Shown piece after piece: positions 6,869 through 7,509 of a stretch of 7,509 nt of DNA. How positions within the stretch are numbered: the first letter of the stretch is position 1; each line of letters starts with the position of its first letter. The translations under genes were made by a program, and so were the position numbers. Origin of the DNA: Desulfobulbaceae bacterium (GTDB taxonomy: Bacteria; Desulfobacterota; Desulfobulbia; Desulfobulbales; Desulfurivibrionaceae); assembly GCA_003517965.1 (NCBI GenBank), contig DOZO01000078.1, forward strand, positions 1 through 7,509, given 5' to 3'. The notes below the pieces were generated by a model. That model was not told the DNA's origin. It did no database searches and worked only from the letters and a program-made list of their open reading frames with translations.

Positions 6869-7227
6869 AGCGACTCCTCATATGTGTCTCTGTTGTTGCC
6901 TCTACAAAACCGCCCCCTGTTTTTTATAAAGACAACGCCATGTCAATCTTCTGCCTATGCCATTGCGCAATATAGATGGACAATTCATATCCACAGGTTT
7001 TTTACTATATCGTATGCTCTTACTTTTTTACTACATATTTTTGTGAAAATCGCAACAAGACGCAATTACAACGGGGATCACTGCGCCGCTTCGCTGCTGT
7101 AAGGTTTAATCATGCGTCTAACCCTATTATCTTTTTCCTTTTTTACAAGTCCATCATTTTTCGTGACTCCTCAGACAAACAGATCGACCGGGCAGGTTTT
7201 CGGGACAACAGCCTTCATTCTTCAGTC
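6869..7227. other. Gene-free AT-rich region upstream of the chemoreceptor gene
   Basis: This stretch has clearly lower GC than the genes. It should hold the chemoreceptor promoter, reading leftward, but no convincing -35/-10 pair with normal spacing is visible: TTGACA (6946-6941, minus) has its nearest TATAAA only 12 bases on. A 10-bp perfect palindrome, ATTGCGCAAT, sits at 6962-6971. Short open frames here lack ribosome binding sites and coding-like composition. I see no RNA gene. Confidence 0.5.
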
Positions 7228-7267
7228 TAAAGCTGAGTGGAGCAACTTGTCCGCTCACACGAAACTT

Positions 7268-7366
7268 GATGAACTCGTAACAACCTGAAAAGCTCACAGG
7301 CCCACCACACTAAATCAAACACTTACATTAATACCCGTTGTAATCGTGGCTTTTTACGATTTCAAC
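7268..7366. mobile_element. 99-bp MITE-like insertion with a 6-bp target duplication
   Basis: The segment begins GATGAACTCGTAA and the reverse complement of its end reads GTTGAAATCGTAA: 11 of 13 positions match, 14 of 18 when extended. It is flanked by direct repeats AAACTT (7262-7267 and 7367-7372). Removing it with one AAACTT restores the uninterrupted 58-bp repeat seen at 4178-4235. The motif recurs internally at 7337-7347, making an 11-bp hairpin (one mismatch) with 7356-7366. It has no coding capacity. The helper transposase family is unknown. Confidence 0.55.
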
Positions 7367-7370
7367 AAAC

Positions 7371-7389
7371 TTATACCCTTTGGGTGCAA
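7371..7389. promoter_or_regulatory. TTATACCC-N3-GGGTGCAA dyad
   Basis: This is the right-hand counterpart of the dyad at 4179-4197, with centre TTT instead of TGC or GCA. Half-site-like TTATACC sequences follow at 7393-7400 and 7496-7502, and ATACCC also occurs at 7331-7336. The cluster may be an operator region for a gene beyond the right edge, or simply debris of the same repeat family. Confidence 0.35.
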
Positions 7390-7390
7390 A

Positions 7391-7509
7391 TATTTATACC
7401 CGGTTCAACCCGTTTCCCCTAAATCCCTACAGTATCTAAAGGAATTTTTCAGAGTTCCCCCAACAAAACAACCTCCCCGCCAACACCAAAAAAACTTATA
7501 CCACTACAA
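7391..7509. other. Gene-free tail of the window
   Basis: About 120 bases of AC-rich, low-complexity sequence lie here. Apart from TTATACCC at 7393-7400 and AAACTTATACC at 7492-7502 I see no feature, no start codon with a ribosome binding site and no strong hairpin. Confidence 0.4.

Larger units (their letters stand above)
7228..7390 (+). repeat. 58-bp dispersed repeat, right copy, split by an insertion
   Basis: Bases 7228-7267 match the reverse complement of 4196-4235 at 36 of 40 positions. Bases 7373-7390 match the rest of the left copy (4178-4195). The two parts are separated by a 99-bp insert plus a second copy of AAACTT. In this copy two G-C pairs of the first hairpin become G-U pairs when read on the minus strand, but A-C mismatches on the plus strand. 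Orientation is opposite to the left copy, so the pair brackets a segment of about 3.1 kb holding glk and the chemoreceptor gene. Confidence 0.65.

Noticed and set aside
6919..6946. TTGACA ... TATAAA as the chemoreceptor promoter
   Set aside because: Spacing is 12 bp rather than 16-18; no sigma-54 or sigma-28 consensus fits either.
6976..7230. 84-codon open frame on the plus strand in the AT-rich region
   Set aside because: No ribosome binding site, low-complexity Phe/Tyr-rich translation, and its stop merely falls on the start of the right repeat copy.

Overview
The window is about 7.5 kb of a bacterial chromosome. Coding parts are moderately GC-rich and the last ~640 bases are AT-rich. A long-form Pta with AckA, a bacterial-type glucokinase and a chemoreceptor with a periplasmic c-type heme motif fit an anaerobic, cytochrome-rich bacterium, most likely of the Desulfobacterota (former Deltaproteobacteria). 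That placement is inferred from protein style; no rRNA or other marker is present.

Left part, plus strand: bases 1-92 look foreign and end in a 9-bp inverted repeat. Next comes only the C-terminal ~100 residues of a TrmA/RumA-type RNA m5U methyltransferase (93-392). A highly folded 157-nt element (419-575) has a 25-bp outer stem enclosing three perfect hairpins. Then follow pta (602-2713) and ackA (2710-3912), overlapping by ATGA, which together interconvert acetyl-CoA and acetate with substrate-level ATP formation.

Middle part, minus strand: a chemoreceptor gene (6868-5375) with a CGSCH heme motif, a strong hairpin terminator (5287-5320), glucokinase glk (5231-4233) and a small coiled-coil protein gene (4166-3966) converging on ackA.

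Repeats: a 58-bp repeat made of a hairpin plus a TTATACCC dyad sits just after glk (4178-4235). It recurs in inverted orientation beyond the chemoreceptor gene (7228-7390), so the two copies bracket glk and the chemoreceptor gene. The right copy is interrupted by a 99-bp segment (7268-7366) with imperfect terminal inverted repeats and a 6-bp flanking duplication (AAACTT). This looks like a very small MITE-like insertion, with the left copy showing the uninterrupted site. The remaining right-hand sequence holds further TTATACC half-sites and no convincing gene.

The protein genes are ordinary metabolism plus a heme-type sensor. The less explained content is the small structured and repeated DNA: the 157-nt cloverleaf element, the 58-bp inverted repeat pair and the 99-bp nested insertion.
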